Below are positions 8,367-17,949 of a stretch of 64,000 bases of DNA, one piece after another. The stretch lies in assembly GCA_023437365.1 (NCBI GenBank), contig JAEZGK010000056.1, positions 1 to 64,000 on the forward strand. Reading direction: 5' to 3'. The stretch comes from Bacillota bacterium. Its GTDB lineage: Bacteria > Bacillota > Clostridia > Lachnospirales > Lachnospiraceae. The position numbers and the translations under genes are program-made. The notes below the pieces were generated by a model. That model was not told the origin of the DNA, searched no databases, and saw only the letters and a list, made by a program, of their open reading frames with translations. Within the stretch, counting starts at the first letter, position 1. Each line of letters starts with the position of its first letter.

Positions 8367-8609
8367 ATGGCAGTAAAGATTAGATTAAAGAGAATGGGAC
8401 AGAAGAAGGCTCCTTTCTATAGAATTATCGTTTCCGATTCCAGAACACCCAGAGATGGCAGATTTATCGCAGAAATCGGTACCTATGATCCTACAAAGAA
8501 TCCGAGCACTTTCAACGTAGATGCAGAAGCTGCAAAGAAGTGGTTAGCAAACGGTGCTCAGCCTACAGATACCGTTGGCAAGATTTTCAAGATTGCTGGT
8601 ATCCTGTAA
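8367..8609 (+). CDS. rpsP: 30S ribosomal protein S16
   Basis: 80-aa S16 with the hallmark start [14 protein letters not shown] and the [11 protein letters not shown] segment. It is a small-subunit body protein needed for 30S assembly. ATG 8367 follows AAGGAGGTG at 8352-8360; the open frame running further upstream crosses the 21-bp hairpin and is not coding. It is located between ffh and khpA as in most Firmicutes. Confidence 0.97.
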   Translation: MAVKIRLKRMGQKKAPFYRIIVSDSRTPRDGRFIAEIGTYDPTKNPSTFNVDAEAAKKWLANGAQPTDTVGKIFKIAGIL

Positions 8610-8649
8610 TATCATCGGAAGATACGAACTTTTCGTATGGAGGTAGAGA

Positions 8650-8880
8650 ATGAAGGAATTAGTCGAAGTAATCGCTAAGTCACTCGTGGATCATCCCGAT
8701 GAGGTTGTAGTTACGGAAAAGGAAACCGATAAAGCAATTGTTGTGGAATTAAAAGTCGCTTCTGAGGATATGGGTAAAGTAATCGGCAAACAGGGTCGTA
8801 TTGCAAAATCCATTCGTACCGTAGTTAAAGCAGCCGCAACAAAGGATGACAAAAAGGTAGTAGTTGAGATTCTGCAATAG
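8650..8880 (+). CDS. khpA: KH-domain RNA-binding protein KhpA
   Basis: 76-aa single type-II KH domain with the GxxG RNA-binding loop in VIGKQGRIAKS. KhpA (YlqC) forms RNA-binding complexes with KhpB and affects cell elongation in Firmicutes. ATG 8650 follows GGAGG at 8640-8644. Length and position between rpsP and rimM are typical. A terminator follows it. Confidence 0.93.
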   Translation: MKELVEVIAKSLVDHPDEVVVTEKETDKAIVVELKVASEDMGKVIGKQGRIAKSIRTVVKAAATKDDKKVVVEILQ

Positions 8881-8907
8881 TTTCAAATTGCTTATGGCAG
8901 AATCAGG

Positions 8908-8952
8908 GAAGCTGTCTGTTATGTATCTGCATAGTAGAACAGCTTCTTTTTG
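8908..8952 (+). terminator. Intrinsic terminator after khpA
   Basis: GAAGCTGT (8908-8915) pairs with ACAGCTTC (8939-8946), followed by five T. It separates khpA from rimM, so some rimM-trmD transcription may start downstream. Confidence 0.75.
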
Positions 8953-9044
8953 TACAACCTAACAAAACAGAGGTCCATTTTAATTTGACGGCTTATGGCT
9001 CTCTATCATGAAATTTCTATGTTAATTTGAAAAGGATGTATGCT

Positions 9045-9551
9045 ATGGATAATTATCTCAGAGTAGGTGTGATTACAACCACCCATGGGGTCCGTGGAGA
9101 AGTCAAGGTTTTCCCTACCACCGATGACCCGAACCGATTTAAGGATTTAAAAAAGCTGTATCTGGACACCGGTAAGGAGTTGCTTACGCTGGAGATTGAG
9201 GGCGTAAAATTCTTTAAACAGCTGGTGATTTTGAAATTTAAAGGTATCGATAACATCAATGAAATTGAAAAATACAGAGGCAGGGATCTGCTGATTAACA
9301 GAGAGGATGCAGTTAAGCTCGAAGAAGGGGAATACTTTATCTTCGATTTGATTGATTCCACCGTCTATACAGAGGATGGCAAGGAGTTGGGTATTCTTAC
9401 CGAGATCCTTACCACGGCTGCAAATGATGTTTATGTGGTGAAGACACCTGAGGCTAAGGAAGTATTGATTCCTTCCATAAAAGAATGTATTCTTGATATA
9501 GATGTCGCGAACAAGAAAATTACTGTCCATCTGCTGAACGGTATGCTTTAA
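9045..9551 (+). CDS. rimM: Ribosome maturation factor RimM
   Basis: 168-aa 30S maturation factor that binds S19 and acts with S16. The N-terminal RimM domain carries [16 protein letters not shown], and a C-terminal PRC-barrel contains [10 protein letters not shown] chose ATG 9045, 8 nt after AAAGGA at 9031-9036; upstream TTG 9027 and ATG 9036 overlap that site. It is followed by trmD, the usual partner. Confidence 0.95.
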   Translation: MDNYLRVGVITTTHGVRGEVKVFPTTDDPNRFKDLKKLYLDTGKELLTLEIEGVKFFKQLVILKFKGIDNINEIEKYRGRDLLINREDAVKLEEGEYFIFDLIDSTVYTEDGKELGILTEILTTAANDVYVVKTPEAKEVLIPSIKECILDIDVANKKITVHLLNGML

Positions 9552-9595
9552 CTCAGCTCTAACCAGCTCAAAGATTATATATATGGAGGATTTCT

Positions 9596-10372
9596 ATGAA
9601 TTTTCACGTACTGACGCTTTTCCCCGATATGATCATGCAGGGCTTAAATACCAGCATTACCGGAAGAGCGATGGATAAAGGCTTGATTAATGTCAATACA
9701 GTCAATATCAGGGATTTCAGCGAGGACAAGCATAGCCGCGTAGATGATTACCCCTACGGAGGCGGAGCCGGCATGGTTATGCAGGCGGAGCCGGTCTATA
9801 AGGCTTATGGTTATCTCGCCAATCATATTAAAATGTCCAAGGAAGATCCCCATTCCTATCAGAAACCCCGCGTGATCTATGTCACTCCGCAGGGAAGTGT
9901 TTTCAATCAGAGCTTTGCGAAGGAGCTGGCACAGGAGGAGGATCTGATCCTTCTCTGTGGTCATTATGAGGGAATTGATGAACGTGTACTGGATATGATT
10001 GTTACTGATTATGTATCCATCGGTGATTATGTCCTGACCGGCGGTGAGCTTCCCGCCATGGTCATGATTGATGCTATTTCAAGATTAATTCCCGGTGTCC
10101 TGAATAATGAGGTATCCTCCGAATTTGAGAGCTTACAGGATAATCTTCTTGAATATCCTCAATATACCAGACCTGAGATCTTTATGGGACAGCGGGTTCC
10201 TGAGGTTTTGTTGACCGGGCATCATGCCAATATTGAAGCCTGGAGAAGACAGCAGTCCATTCTTCGTACCTATGAGCGTCGCCCTGACTTATTAGAGAAG
10301 GCAGCTTTGACGGAGGAAGAGGGCGAATACTTAACAAAGCTGATCTTTCAAAAGAATTACGATGTTTATTAG
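9596..10372 (+). CDS. trmD: tRNA (guanine37-N1)-methyltransferase TrmD
   Basis: 258-aa SPOUT methyltransferase that makes m1G37 in tRNAs reading CNN codons to prevent frameshifting. The start is MNFHVLTLFPDM, the AdoMet knot region contains LLCGHYEGIDER and the loop SIGDYVLTGGE, and the C-terminal part carries FxGxxVPEVLLTGHH-type residues (FMGQRVPEVL). ATG 9596 follows TGGAGGA. Length is normal. Confidence 0.97.
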   Translation: MNFHVLTLFPDMIMQGLNTSITGRAMDKGLINVNTVNIRDFSEDKHSRVDDYPYGGGAGMVMQAEPVYKAYGYLANHIKMSKEDPHSYQKPRVIYVTPQGSVFNQSFAKELAQEEDLILLCGHYEGIDERVLDMIVTDYVSIGDYVLTGGELPAMVMIDAISRLIPGVLNNEVSSEFESLQDNLLEYPQYTRPEIFMGQRVPEVLLTGHHANIEAWRRQQSILRTYERRPDLLEKAALTEEEGEYLTKLIFQKNYDVY

Positions 10373-10431
10373 TATGAAAAATAACCATGACAGGTTACGG
10401 ATAGAAGATAGTGTTTGGCTATAAAAAATGC

Positions 10432-10460
10432 TTGCATTTGGCAGTTCTTTATGTTAAAGT
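10432..10460 (+). promoter_or_regulatory. Promoter of rplS
   Basis: TTGCAT (10432-10437), 17 bp, TAAAGT (10455-10460), about 85 bp before the rplS start and directly upstream of a structured leader. Confidence 0.65.
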
Positions 10461-10466
10461 AAGTTG

Positions 10467-10540
10467 TTGTGAGATGGGATGGTCCTCTGGTACATTGGTT
10501 CCAATACGTATTAAGAACATCTAAATATTAAGGAGGTCAC
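10467..10540 (+). promoter_or_regulatory. Structured 5' leader of rplS (possible L19 leader)
   Basis: AGATG (10472-10476) can pair with CATCT (10518-10522), enclosing a TTGG-TT-CCAA hairpin. The leader sits between the rplS promoter and its AAGGAGG site. Autoregulatory L19 leaders are known upstream of rplS in Firmicutes; I cannot confirm a match to that family without a covariance search. Confidence 0.45.
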
Positions 10541-10543
10541 AAA

Positions 10544-10891
10544 ATGAACGATATTATTAAGAGTATTGAAGCTGAGCAGTTAAAAGCAAATATTACAGAT
10601 TTTAACGTAGGCGACACGGTTCAAGTTTACGCAAAGGTAAAGGAAGGTAACCGTGAAAGACTTCAGGTTTTTGAAGGCACTGTTCTTAAGAGACAGAATG
10701 GCGGATCAAGAGAAACCTTTACAGTAAGAAAGACATCCAATGGTATTGGTGTCGAGAAGACATGGCCGCTTCACAGTCCCAGCATTGATAGAATTGAAGT
10801 TATCAGACGCGGTAAAGTAAGAAAGGCTAAGCTGTTCTACTTACGCGGCAGAGTTGGTAAGAAGGCTAAGGTAAAAGAGTCAATCAGATAA
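10544..10891 (+). CDS. rplS: 50S ribosomal protein L19
   Basis: 115-aa L19 with typical [16 protein letters not shown] and [10 protein letters not shown] segments; located at the 30S-50S interface. ATG 10544 follows TAAGGAGGTC. It has its own promoter and a strong terminator immediately behind it, so it is probably a monocistronic unit. Confidence 0.97.
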   Translation: MNDIIKSIEAEQLKANITDFNVGDTVQVYAKVKEGNRERLQVFEGTVLKRQNGGSRETFTVRKTSNGIGVEKTWPLHSPSIDRIEVIRRGKVRKAKLFYLRGRVGKKAKVKESIR

Positions 10892-10900
10892 GTACAACTA

Positions 10901-10931
10901 AGGGACAATGCTTAAGGATTGTCCCTTTTTT
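10901..10931 (+). terminator. Intrinsic terminator of rplS
   Basis: Perfect 9-bp stem AGGGACAAT/ATTGTCCCT (10901-10909 with 10918-10926), followed by a T-tract. Confidence 0.9.
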
Positions 10932-11017
10932 AACATAATCAGCCAGTTTATTATAGGAAGCTGTTTGATGTATAGAAATCGCTTCAGATTGATTACAGGA
11001 AAGGCTCGGGTATTCCT

Positions 11018-11614
11018 ATGGATTTTGATTTTGAGAAGGAAAGTAAAAAACCTTTGTTGATGAAAATCTTTATCGAGGTCTTCATCTGGGCTGCAGAAAT
11101 CGCAGCAGTAATATTTCTAGCTTATTTTATCGTATATTATGCTCTGGAACGGACGGACATGGTAGGCATCTCCATGGAGGATACCTTAAAGGACGGCGAC
11201 CAGATTATTATCAATAAATTTTCCTATCGCTTTGGTGATCCGAAGCGGTTTGATGTCATCGTATTTCAACAAAAAGGCAAGGAGCACAGTTATTATGATA
11301 TCAAACGTATCATAGCAATGCCCGGAGAAAAGCTTGTGGTCAAGGATGGTGTCATCTATATTAATGGGGAGCTGCTTGATGAGGCTGTTAACGTGGAGGC
11401 AATGGCTAATTACGGCTTGGCCGATGAGGAAATAACGTTGGAGGAGAATGAGTATTTCGTTCTTGGAGATAATCGCAATAACAGTGAGGACAGCCGATTT
11501 GCCAGTGTCGGCATGATACGCAGGGATGATATCATCGGAAAAGCTTTTCTACGTATGAAACCCTTTAATTTTGTCAGCAAATTGAATCTGGCGAAGGAAG
11601 GCAGCAAAGAATAG
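11018..11614 (+). CDS. lepB: Signal peptidase I
   Basis: 198-aa type I signal peptidase with one N-terminal membrane helix (about 20-42). The catalytic Ser52 lies in GISMEDTL and the catalytic Lys96 in YDIKRIIAMPGE; GDNRNNSEDSR is the conserved box E. It cleaves Sec signal peptides on the outer face of the membrane. The family proline in the SMxPTL motif is Glu-Asp here (SMEDTL), a mild deviation. The start is ATG 11018, with a distant AGGAAAGG. It is followed 14 bp later by rbgA. Confidence 0.95.
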   Translation: MDFDFEKESKKPLLMKIFIEVFIWAAEIAAVIFLAYFIVYYALERTDMVGISMEDTLKDGDQIIINKFSYRFGDPKRFDVIVFQQKGKEHSYYDIKRIIAMPGEKLVVKDGVIYINGELLDEAVNVEAMANYGLADEEITLEENEYFVLGDNRNNSEDSRFASVGMIRRDDIIGKAFLRMKPFNFVSKLNLAKEGSKE

Positions 11615-11628
11615 ATTGGAGAGTTACT

Positions 11629-12561
11629 ATGCAGTATCAATGGTATCCCGGCCATATGGCCAAGGCAAAGCGTACCATGCAGGAGGATATGAAGCTGATT
11701 GATGTGGTAATCGAGCTGGTGGACGCCAGAATACCTCATTCCAGTACAAATCCAGACATCAATGCTTTGGCCGGCAATAAATCAAGAGTCATTTTACTGA
11801 ATAAATCTGATATGGCAGACCCTAAGTATAACCAGGCCTGGAAGGAATATTTTGAGACAAAGGGATACTTTGTAGCTCTGGTTAATTCCAAGAGCGGAAC
11901 CGGTGTCAGAGGAGTACAGGATATCGTTCATAAAGCCTGCCAGGCTAAAATTGAACGAGATCGGAAACGAGGAATTTTAAATCGTCCTGTACGTGCTATG
12001 ATTGTCGGTATTCCGAATGTAGGAAAATCTACCTTCATCAACAGCTTTGTCGGAAGGGCAACCACAAAAACCGGTAATAAACCCGGTGTGACCAAAGGAA
12101 AGCAATGGATTCGTCTGAGTAAGCTTGTTGAGCTGATGGATACCCCGGGTATTCTCTGGCCGAAGTTTGAGGATCAATCTGTCGGTATGAAGCTCGCCCT
12201 GATCGGCTCAATAAACGATACCATCCTTCATACTACCGAGCTGTCACAGGAGCTGATCTTACTTTTACAGGGGCACTATCCCGAGGTACTGACTGAGCGT
12301 TACGGTATCGAACTTCCCGAGGAGATTAAGGATTTAAAATCAGCAGCCACAGTGCTGGAACAGATTGCAGTCAAGAGATCCTGCCTTCTAAAGGGCGGAG
12401 AACCTGATATAGACCGGGCCGCTTTGATGTTACTTGACGATTTCAGAAGCCTGAAGCTTGGCAACATCACCCTGGAATTGCCGGAGGAATCAGCCAAAGC
12501 AGTGGAGTCTGTCAAAAAGCTAGCAGAGAAGCCAGCAAAACAGACCTCTGTTACAGAATAA
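11629..12561 (+). CDS. rbgA: Ribosome biogenesis GTPase RbgA (YlqF)
   Basis: 310-aa circularly permuted GTPase needed for late 50S assembly (L16 incorporation). The permuted motif order is visible: G4 NKSD at 58-61, then G1 GIPNVGKS at 127-134, then G3 DTPG at 171-174. The MQYQWYPGHMAKA start is characteristic. ATG 11629 follows GGAGAG. It is flanked by lepB and rnhB as in Bacillus. Confidence 0.96.
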   Translation: MQYQWYPGHMAKAKRTMQEDMKLIDVVIELVDARIPHSSTNPDINALAGNKSRVILLNKSDMADPKYNQAWKEYFETKGYFVALVNSKSGTGVRGVQDIVHKACQAKIERDRKRGILNRPVRAMIVGIPNVGKSTFINSFVGRATTKTGNKPGVTKGKQWIRLSKLVELMDTPGILWPKFEDQSVGMKLALIGSINDTILHTTELSQELILLLQGHYPEVLTERYGIELPEEIKDLKSAATVLEQIAVKRSCLLKGGEPDIDRAALMLLDDFRSLKLGNITLELPEESAKAVESVKKLAEKPAKQTSVTE

Positions 12562-12614
12562 TAATCAAACAATATTAAACCGTATACGAGAACTTAATAT
12601 AAGGATGATAACCT

Positions 12615-13406
12615 ATGTCAAAGGATGAAATGAATCAAGCTGCACCGAAAAAGATAGCTTTAATCAAATTGGAATTCATGCAGGCTTCCCCCTCGGAACT
12701 ACCTTCTCTGCTGGAAAAGTATCGGGAGGATGACCGAAGCGGTGTGATCACCATCTGTAACCAGTACAGAAGCAAGACAGAGTCCCTCGCGAAGGAGCTT
12801 GAACGTCTTGCTGTGATGAGACAATATGAGAATAAATATCAGGATTATGAATACATCTGTGGTATCGACGAAGTGGGGCGTGGTCCTCTTGCAGGACCGG
12901 TAATTGCCTGCGCCGTCATTCTTCCAAAGGATTGTAATATTTTATATATCAATGATTCGAAGCAATTATCCGAAAAAAAAAGAGAAGAGCTTTATGATGA
13001 AATCATCGAAAAGGCGATTGCCTTCGGAATCGGAAGTGTCCCCCCGAACCGTATTGACGAGATCAATATCCTACAGGCAACCTATGAAGCTATGCGCAAA
13101 GCCATTGGCAATCTTTCCGTAAAGCCAGATATTCTTTTGAATGATGCTGTCACGATACCTGAAGTCTCAATCAAACAGGTTCCCATCATCAAGGGTGATG
13201 CGAAAAGCATTTCAATTGCTGCGGCTAGCATTGTGGCGAAGGTAACCAGGGATAGAATGATGGTCGCTTATGATAAGATTTTTCCGCAATACGATTTTGC
13301 CGGGAACAAAGGCTATGGCTCGGCAAAGCACATCGAAGCCATAAAAGCGTCCGGTCTGACTCCGATTCATCGCAGGAGCTTTGTAAAGAATTTTATTGAA
13401 GCCTAA
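12615..13406 (+). CDS. rnhB: Ribonuclease HII
   Basis: 263-aa RNase HII that removes ribonucleotides and RNA primers from DNA. The catalytic GIDEVGRGPLAGP has Asp85-Glu86; further active-site acids fall in LLNDAV and KGDAKS. About 70 residues precede the catalytic domain, as in other Clostridia RNase HII. ATG 12615 follows AAGGATG. Confidence 0.96.
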   Translation: MSKDEMNQAAPKKIALIKLEFMQASPSELPSLLEKYREDDRSGVITICNQYRSKTESLAKELERLAVMRQYENKYQDYEYICGIDEVGRGPLAGPVIACAVILPKDCNILYINDSKQLSEKKREELYDEIIEKAIAFGIGSVPPNRIDEINILQATYEAMRKAIGNLSVKPDILLNDAVTIPEVSIKQVPIIKGDAKSISIAAASIVAKVTRDRMMVAYDKIFPQYDFAGNKGYGSAKHIEAIKASGLTPIHRRSFVKNFIEA

Positions 13407-13495
13407 TGTGATATATCAGAATAACTTAGCTTTACAGAATAATTGAACAATTATGTTGCGATACTTGTCTTTTCATTCGATGAAAGGAGTATTTC

Positions 13496-13792
13496 ATGGA
13501 GAAACCGAACAAGCTTCAAAAGCCAAAAACAGCGGTGGCTCTTTCTTATGAGCCAAATGAAGAAGCTCCCAAGGTCATTGCCTCAGGACGCGGTTACCTT
13601 GCGGAGAAAATCATTGAAAAAGCAAAGGAAGCAGATATTCCGTTGCATCAGGATGCTAAGCTTGCCGAGACTCTGTCAAAGCTTGAAATCGGTGATATGA
13701 TTCCCCCTGAATTATATGATGTGGTTGCAGAGATCCTTGTGTTTGTAGATAAGATGGATAAAATCAAAAGTAAGGTTGGTTCTAAGCTATGA
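13496..13792 (+). CDS. FlhB C-terminal (export-switch) homologue, YlqH-like
   Basis: 98-aa protein matching only the cytoplasmic switch domain of FlhB/YscU, including a YLAEKIIEKAKEADIPLHQD stretch and the IPPELYDVVAEILVFV tail. The membrane part is absent and the autocleavage NPTH motif is replaced (ASGRG region). YlqH occupies the same place after rnhB in Bacillus. Its role is unknown; it may act in export-apparatus switching or be independent of flagella. ATG 13496 follows AAAGGAG. It overlaps yraN by 4 bp (ATGA), so the two are translationally coupled. Confidence 0.88.
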   Translation: MEKPNKLQKPKTAVALSYEPNEEAPKVIASGRGYLAEKIIEKAKEADIPLHQDAKLAETLSKLEIGDMIPPELYDVVAEILVFVDKMDKIKSKVGSKL

Positions 13793-14139
13793 ATAACCGG
13801 GCGGTTGGTACACGGCGGGAGCAGGACGCTGCCACATTCTTAACAAGGCAGGGTTATGTTCTTCTGGAGAAGAATTATCGCTGTAAGATAGGAGAAATTG
13901 ACCTCATCGCCAAAGACGGGGACTATCTTTGTTTTATTGAAGTAAAATACAGAACCTCCTCCGCGAAAGGCTTTCCGGCGGAGGCAATCACCCCCACTAA
14001 GATACTTAAAATCACCAGAACTGCACAATTCTACATGCTGCTGCACCATATTCCGCAGGATACACCCTGCAGATTTGATGCTGTTGTAATTCTTGGAGAA
14101 GAACTTTCTCTGATTAAGAACGCCTTTGACGGAATATAA
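13789..14139 (+). CDS. yraN: YraN family nuclease-like protein (UPF0102)
   Basis: 116-aa UPF0102 protein with a restriction-endonuclease-like core: GEIDLIAKDG and the FIEVKYR (ExK) motif. The function is not established; family members resemble Holliday-junction resolvases. The start codon overlaps the stop of the FlhB-like gene. Normal length. Confidence 0.93.
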   Translation: MNNRAVGTRREQDAATFLTRQGYVLLEKNYRCKIGEIDLIAKDGDYLCFIEVKYRTSSAKGFPAEAITPTKILKITRTAQFYMLLHHIPQDTPCRFDAVVILGEELSLIKNAFDGI

Positions 14140-14156
14140 ACGGAAGGACGGATATT

Positions 14157-15047
14157 ATGACATTTAAGAATACCACAGAAGCGTATTTAGAACAGAAGGC
14201 AGGTATACCTTATTTATCCTTTCCCGTACTTGCGCAATTTCCTTTTCTTAAGCACGGCTTTTCTACCAGACTTGGCGGGGTAAGCAGCGGTGTGCTTGCG
14301 TCGATGAATTTTGGCAGTGATTCCGGTCCTGATCAGGATACCGCAGAAAATGTGCAGGAGAATTATACAAGAATAGCAAAAGCCATAGGAGTTGAGGTTC
14401 GTTCCATGGTCATCTCAAAGCAGGTGCATAAGACGAATATTCGCAGGGTGACGGAAGCGGACTGCGGTAAAGGCTTGTTCCGTCCGAGGGATTATGATGA
14501 AATCGACGGATTGATCACGGATCGACCGAATATCACACTGGTAACCAAATATGCAGACTGTGTCCCGCTTTACTTTGTCGATCCTGTAAAAAAAGCCATC
14601 GGGCTCACGCATTCCGGCTGGAGAGGCACCGTGGCAGGTATCGGTAGGCTTACGGTAGAAGAGATGAAAAATGCATATGATAGCAGACCGGAGGATATCA
14701 TAGCAGTAATCGGTCCATCCATATGCAGACAATGCTTTGAAATCGGGGAAGAGGTGGCAGTGGAATTTGAAAAGGCTTTCCCTCAGCAACAGGGCGAGAT
14801 TCTATTTCCCCTCGAAAGTTCTGCCAAGCAAACTACGATAGCAGAGACTGAATTACCACCAAGAAAGAAATATCTATGTGATTTATGGAGTGCCAATCAA
14901 GCAGTCTTGCTTAGTGCGGGACTAAGTGCTTCCAATATACATATCAGCGGAGTTTGTACCAGCTGCCATCCGGAGCTGTTATTCTCTCATCGAAGAACCC
15001 AGGGAAAACGCGGCACTCTGGCAGCCTTCCTGTCATTGTGTGAATAA
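14157..15047 (+). CDS. pgeF: PgeF/YfiH multicopper-like purine nucleoside phosphorylase (laccase-domain)
   Basis: 296-aa YfiH/YlmD-family protein. Conserved metal-site motifs are KQVHKTN, YADCVPLYF, HSGWRGTVAG and CTSCHPELLFSHRR. Homologues cleave purine nucleosides or edit cell-wall precursors; earlier annotations call them polyphenol oxidases. ATG 14157 follows GGAAGGACGG. The spacing of 17 bp from yraN suggests the same transcript. Confidence 0.92.
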   Translation: MTFKNTTEAYLEQKAGIPYLSFPVLAQFPFLKHGFSTRLGGVSSGVLASMNFGSDSGPDQDTAENVQENYTRIAKAIGVEVRSMVISKQVHKTNIRRVTEADCGKGLFRPRDYDEIDGLITDRPNITLVTKYADCVPLYFVDPVKKAIGLTHSGWRGTVAGIGRLTVEEMKNAYDSRPEDIIAVIGPSICRQCFEIGEEVAVEFEKAFPQQQGEILFPLESSAKQTTIAETELPPRKKYLCDLWSANQAVLLSAGLSASNIHISGVCTSCHPELLFSHRRTQGKRGTLAAFLSLCE

Positions 15048-15100
15048 TGCTTAACTCCCTTACAAATAAACGTTAGTTATGTACGAAAAGGAACCGGTGT

Positions 15101-16417
15101 ATGACCATGAAGAAAAAAGCACACATTATAAAAGAGATAGAAATAGGCAGCATCGCCGAGGAGCTGGAGCTTTCTCCGGGTGATGAGCTGATTTCCATTA
15201 ACGGTACCCCCATTCATGATGTTCTAGATTACCATTATCTGATTAAGGAGGAGGAACTGACCGTCCTGGTGAAAAAACCGGATGGCGAGGAGTGGGAGCT
15301 CGATATCGAGAAGGATTTTGATGAGGATCTGGGTATTACCTTTGAAGAGGGTCTGATGGACGAATATCGTTCCTGCCGCAATAAATGTATTTTCTGTTTC
15401 ATTGATCAGATGCCTCCAGGAATGCGTGAAACCTTATATTTTAAAGATGATGATGCAAGACTTTCCTTTTTGCAGGGCAACTATATTACACTGACCAATA
15501 TGAGTGATGCGGAAATAGACAGAATCCTTTTCTATAAGCTTTCTCCGATCAACATTTCCATTCATACGACCAATGAAGAGCTACGTTGCCGGATGCTTCA
15601 TAACCGCTTTGCAGGAAGCTCCCTGCAGAAGATCAAACGCCTCAAGGACGGCGGAATCATCATGAACGGTCAGATTGTCCTTTGTAAGGGCTGGAATGAT
15701 GGGGAAGAGCTGGAAAAGACCATCCATGACCTTTCAGCTTATCTGCCGGAGTTACAGAGTGTCTCTGTCGTGCCAGTCGGACTGACAAAGTTTCGGAAAG
15801 GGCTCGAGGAGCTGACACCCTTCACGAAGGAGGATTCCCTGGAGGTGCTGGATATCATCCATCGCTGGCAGAACATATTCCTGACTCATTATCAGACCCG
15901 CTTTATCTATGCCAGTGACGAATGGTATATCAAAGCGGGACTCCCAATTCCAGATGCAGCTTCCTATGAAGGCTATCCCCAGATTGAAAACGGAGTCGGC
16001 TTAATCAGGTCCCTTCAGGAGGAATTTAGTGAATACTACGAGGAGTTAATCGGAGATGACAGAGTAAGAAACCTCTCTATCGCGACAGGTGTCCTGGCTG
16101 CTCCATATATCAGGCAGCTTTGCGATAAGCTGAAGGATAAATTTCCGGAGGTGAAGGTTACTGTCCATACCATCATCAATGATTACTTCGGCAAAGAAAT
16201 CACTGTGGCCGGCCTCATCACAGGTGGAGATATCATCAACCAGTTAAAGAATATAACCCTTGGAGAAAGCTTGCTGATCCCCGATGTCATGCTGCGAAGC
16301 GAAGAGTATGTATTACTGGATGATGTTACAGTAGAGGGCATGGAAAATGCTTTACAAACCAAAATACGTATTGTACAATCAGATGGAAAGTCATTCATTG
16401 ATAACATTATTATGTAA
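15101..16417 (+). CDS. PDZ / radical-SAM-like DUF512 protein
   Basis: 438-aa member of the DUF512 family common in anaerobic Firmicutes. The N-terminal PDZ-like segment (about 8-70) contains SPGDELISING. A cysteine cluster CRNKCIFC (Cys92, Cys96, Cys99; C-x3-C-x2-C, the radical-SAM spacing) begins a TIM-like region, and the C-terminal DUF512 part carries VITGGDI-like glycine motifs (GLITGGDI). The reaction is unknown. It is usually adjacent to der, as here. ATG 15101 is the first of two nearby ATGs; 15107 is also possible. Confidence 0.88.
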   Translation: MTMKKKAHIIKEIEIGSIAEELELSPGDELISINGTPIHDVLDYHYLIKEEELTVLVKKPDGEEWELDIEKDFDEDLGITFEEGLMDEYRSCRNKCIFCFIDQMPPGMRETLYFKDDDARLSFLQGNYITLTNMSDAEIDRILFYKLSPINISIHTTNEELRCRMLHNRFAGSSLQKIKRLKDGGIIMNGQIVLCKGWNDGEELEKTIHDLSAYLPELQSVSVVPVGLTKFRKGLEELTPFTKEDSLEVLDIIHRWQNIFLTHYQTRFIYASDEWYIKAGLPIPDAASYEGYPQIENGVGLIRSLQEEFSEYYEELIGDDRVRNLSIATGVLAAPYIRQLCDKLKDKFPEVKVTVHTIINDYFGKEITVAGLITGGDIINQLKNITLGESLLIPDVMLRSEEYVLLDDVTVEGMENALQTKIRIVQSDGKSFIDNIIM

Positions 16418-16450
16418 AAAGAATTTGAGAGATTTCTGGTGACAATAGGT

Positions 16451-16545
16451 AAAGGCAGCAAAAAGCACCGAAGGTGCTTTTTTGAACCTCGTATATTGCT
16501 ATATAAGCTCGCTTACAATAGCAACACATACGATATTATAAAAAT
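16451..16545. repeat. Palindromic intergenic element, degenerate relative of the 40.8-kb element
   Basis: A GCACC-GAA-GGTGC hairpin with flanking A and T tracts (16461-16483) is followed by a second imperfect palindrome: CGTATaTTGCTAT...ATAGCAA...ATACG around AAGCTCGCTT. The arrangement, a GCACC hairpin beside a palindrome whose centre reads AAGCT-GCTT and whose arms carry TTGCTAT, resembles the element at 40836-40953. Confidence 0.5.
16461..16483 (+). terminator. Terminator after the DUF512 gene
   Basis: AAAAGCACC (16461-16469), loop GAA, GGTGCTTTTTT: a 9-bp stem ending in a T-tract, between the DUF512 gene and der. Confidence 0.75.
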
Positions 16546-16620
16546 ATGCGTAGCATTTACCGCTTTTATTTCACAGGAATTTAATAAAAGTACAGAAATT
16601 AAGAAAGGCACAGGTAAGAT

Positions 16621-17949
16621 ATGAGCAGACCAATCGTCGCCATCGTAGGCAGGCCGAATGTGGGTAAGTCAACCTTATTCAATTCCCTGGCAGGGGAAAG
16701 GATTTCCATCGTGAAGGATTTCCCGGGAGTAACAAGGGACCGCATTTATGCAGAGGTCACATGGCTTAATTCACAATTTACCATGATAGATACCGGGGGT
16801 ATCGAACCCGACAGCAAGGATGAGATGCTGTCCTATATGAGACAACAGGCACAGATTGCTATCGATACCGCGGATGTGATCATTTTTTTAGTAGATGTCA
16901 GACAAGGACTGGTGGATGCTGATTTTAAGGTGGCAGATCTGCTGCGCCGTTCGACAAAGCCCGTTGTCCTGGTCGTGAATAAGGTTGATAATTTTGAGAA
17001 GTTTATGCCCGATGTTTATGAATTCTATAATCTGGGCATCGGCGAACCCTACCCGGTTTCTGCATCGGGAAAATTAGGCTTTGGTGATATGCTGGATGAG
17101 GTAGTCAAGCATTTTAAAACCGGTAACACTGAGGAAGCAGAGGATGAACGCCCCAGAATTGCTATCGTCGGTAAACCGAATGTCGGTAAATCCTCTATCG
17201 TGAACAAGCTGGTGGGAGAGAACCGTGTGATTGTATCCAATATCGCAGGTACCACTCGCGATGCGATCGACACCCCGATCCGCCGCAACGGAAAGGATTA
17301 TATTCTGATCGACACCGCCGGACTTCGCAGAAAGAGTAAGATTAAGGAGGAGCTGGAGCGTTTCAGCATCATCCGTACCGTATCTGCCGTTGAGCGTGCC
17401 GATGTGGTGGTTCTTGTCATCGACGCTGAAGAAGGTGTCACCGAGCAGGATGCGAAGATTGCAGGCATCGCTCATGACCGCGGTAAAGGTATGATCATTG
17501 CCGTGAATAAATGGGATTTAATCGAGAAAAACAATAAAACCGTGAAGGAATATACGGTAGACATCAAGGAAGTCCTTTCCTTTATGCCCTATGCAGAAAT
17601 TCTCTTTATTTCCGCTGAGACAGGGCAGAGACTGCATAAGCTTTTTGAATTGATTGAAATCGTAATACAGAATCAGAATCTCCGCATCGCAACCGGTGTC
17701 CTGAATGAAATATTGATGGAAGCTGTGTCTTTACAGCAGCCGCCGTCGGATAAGGGCAAACGCCTGAAGCTTTATTATATCACGCAGGTATCTGTAAAGC
17801 CTCCGACCTTTGTCATCTTTGTAAATGATAAGGAATTAATGCATTATTCCTACACCAGATACATCGAGAATAAGATTCGCGAAGCCTTCGGCTTCGGCGG
17901 AACTTCATTAAAGTTTATCATCAGAGAGCGAAAGGAGAACGATAAATGA
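16621..17949 (+). CDS. der: Ribosome-associated GTPase Der (EngA)
   Basis: 442-aa double GTPase for 50S subunit maturation. The first G domain starts with GRPNVGKST (10-18) and has DTGG and NKVD; the second has GKPNVGKSS near 184, DTAG and NKWD. A C-terminal KH-like domain follows. ATG 16621 follows CAGG. It overlaps plsY by 4 bp. Confidence 0.97.
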   Translation: MSRPIVAIVGRPNVGKSTLFNSLAGERISIVKDFPGVTRDRIYAEVTWLNSQFTMIDTGGIEPDSKDEMLSYMRQQAQIAIDTADVIIFLVDVRQGLVDADFKVADLLRRSTKPVVLVVNKVDNFEKFMPDVYEFYNLGIGEPYPVSASGKLGFGDMLDEVVKHFKTGNTEEAEDERPRIAIVGKPNVGKSSIVNKLVGENRVIVSNIAGTTRDAIDTPIRRNGKDYILIDTAGLRRKSKIKEELERFSIIRTVSAVERADVVVLVIDAEEGVTEQDAKIAGIAHDRGKGMIIAVNKWDLIEKNNKTVKEYTVDIKEVLSFMPYAEILFISAETGQRLHKLFELIEIVIQNQNLRIATGVLNEILMEAVSLQQPPSDKGKRLKLYYITQVSVKPPTFVIFVNDKELMHYSYTRYIENKIREAFGFGGTSLKFIIRERKENDK

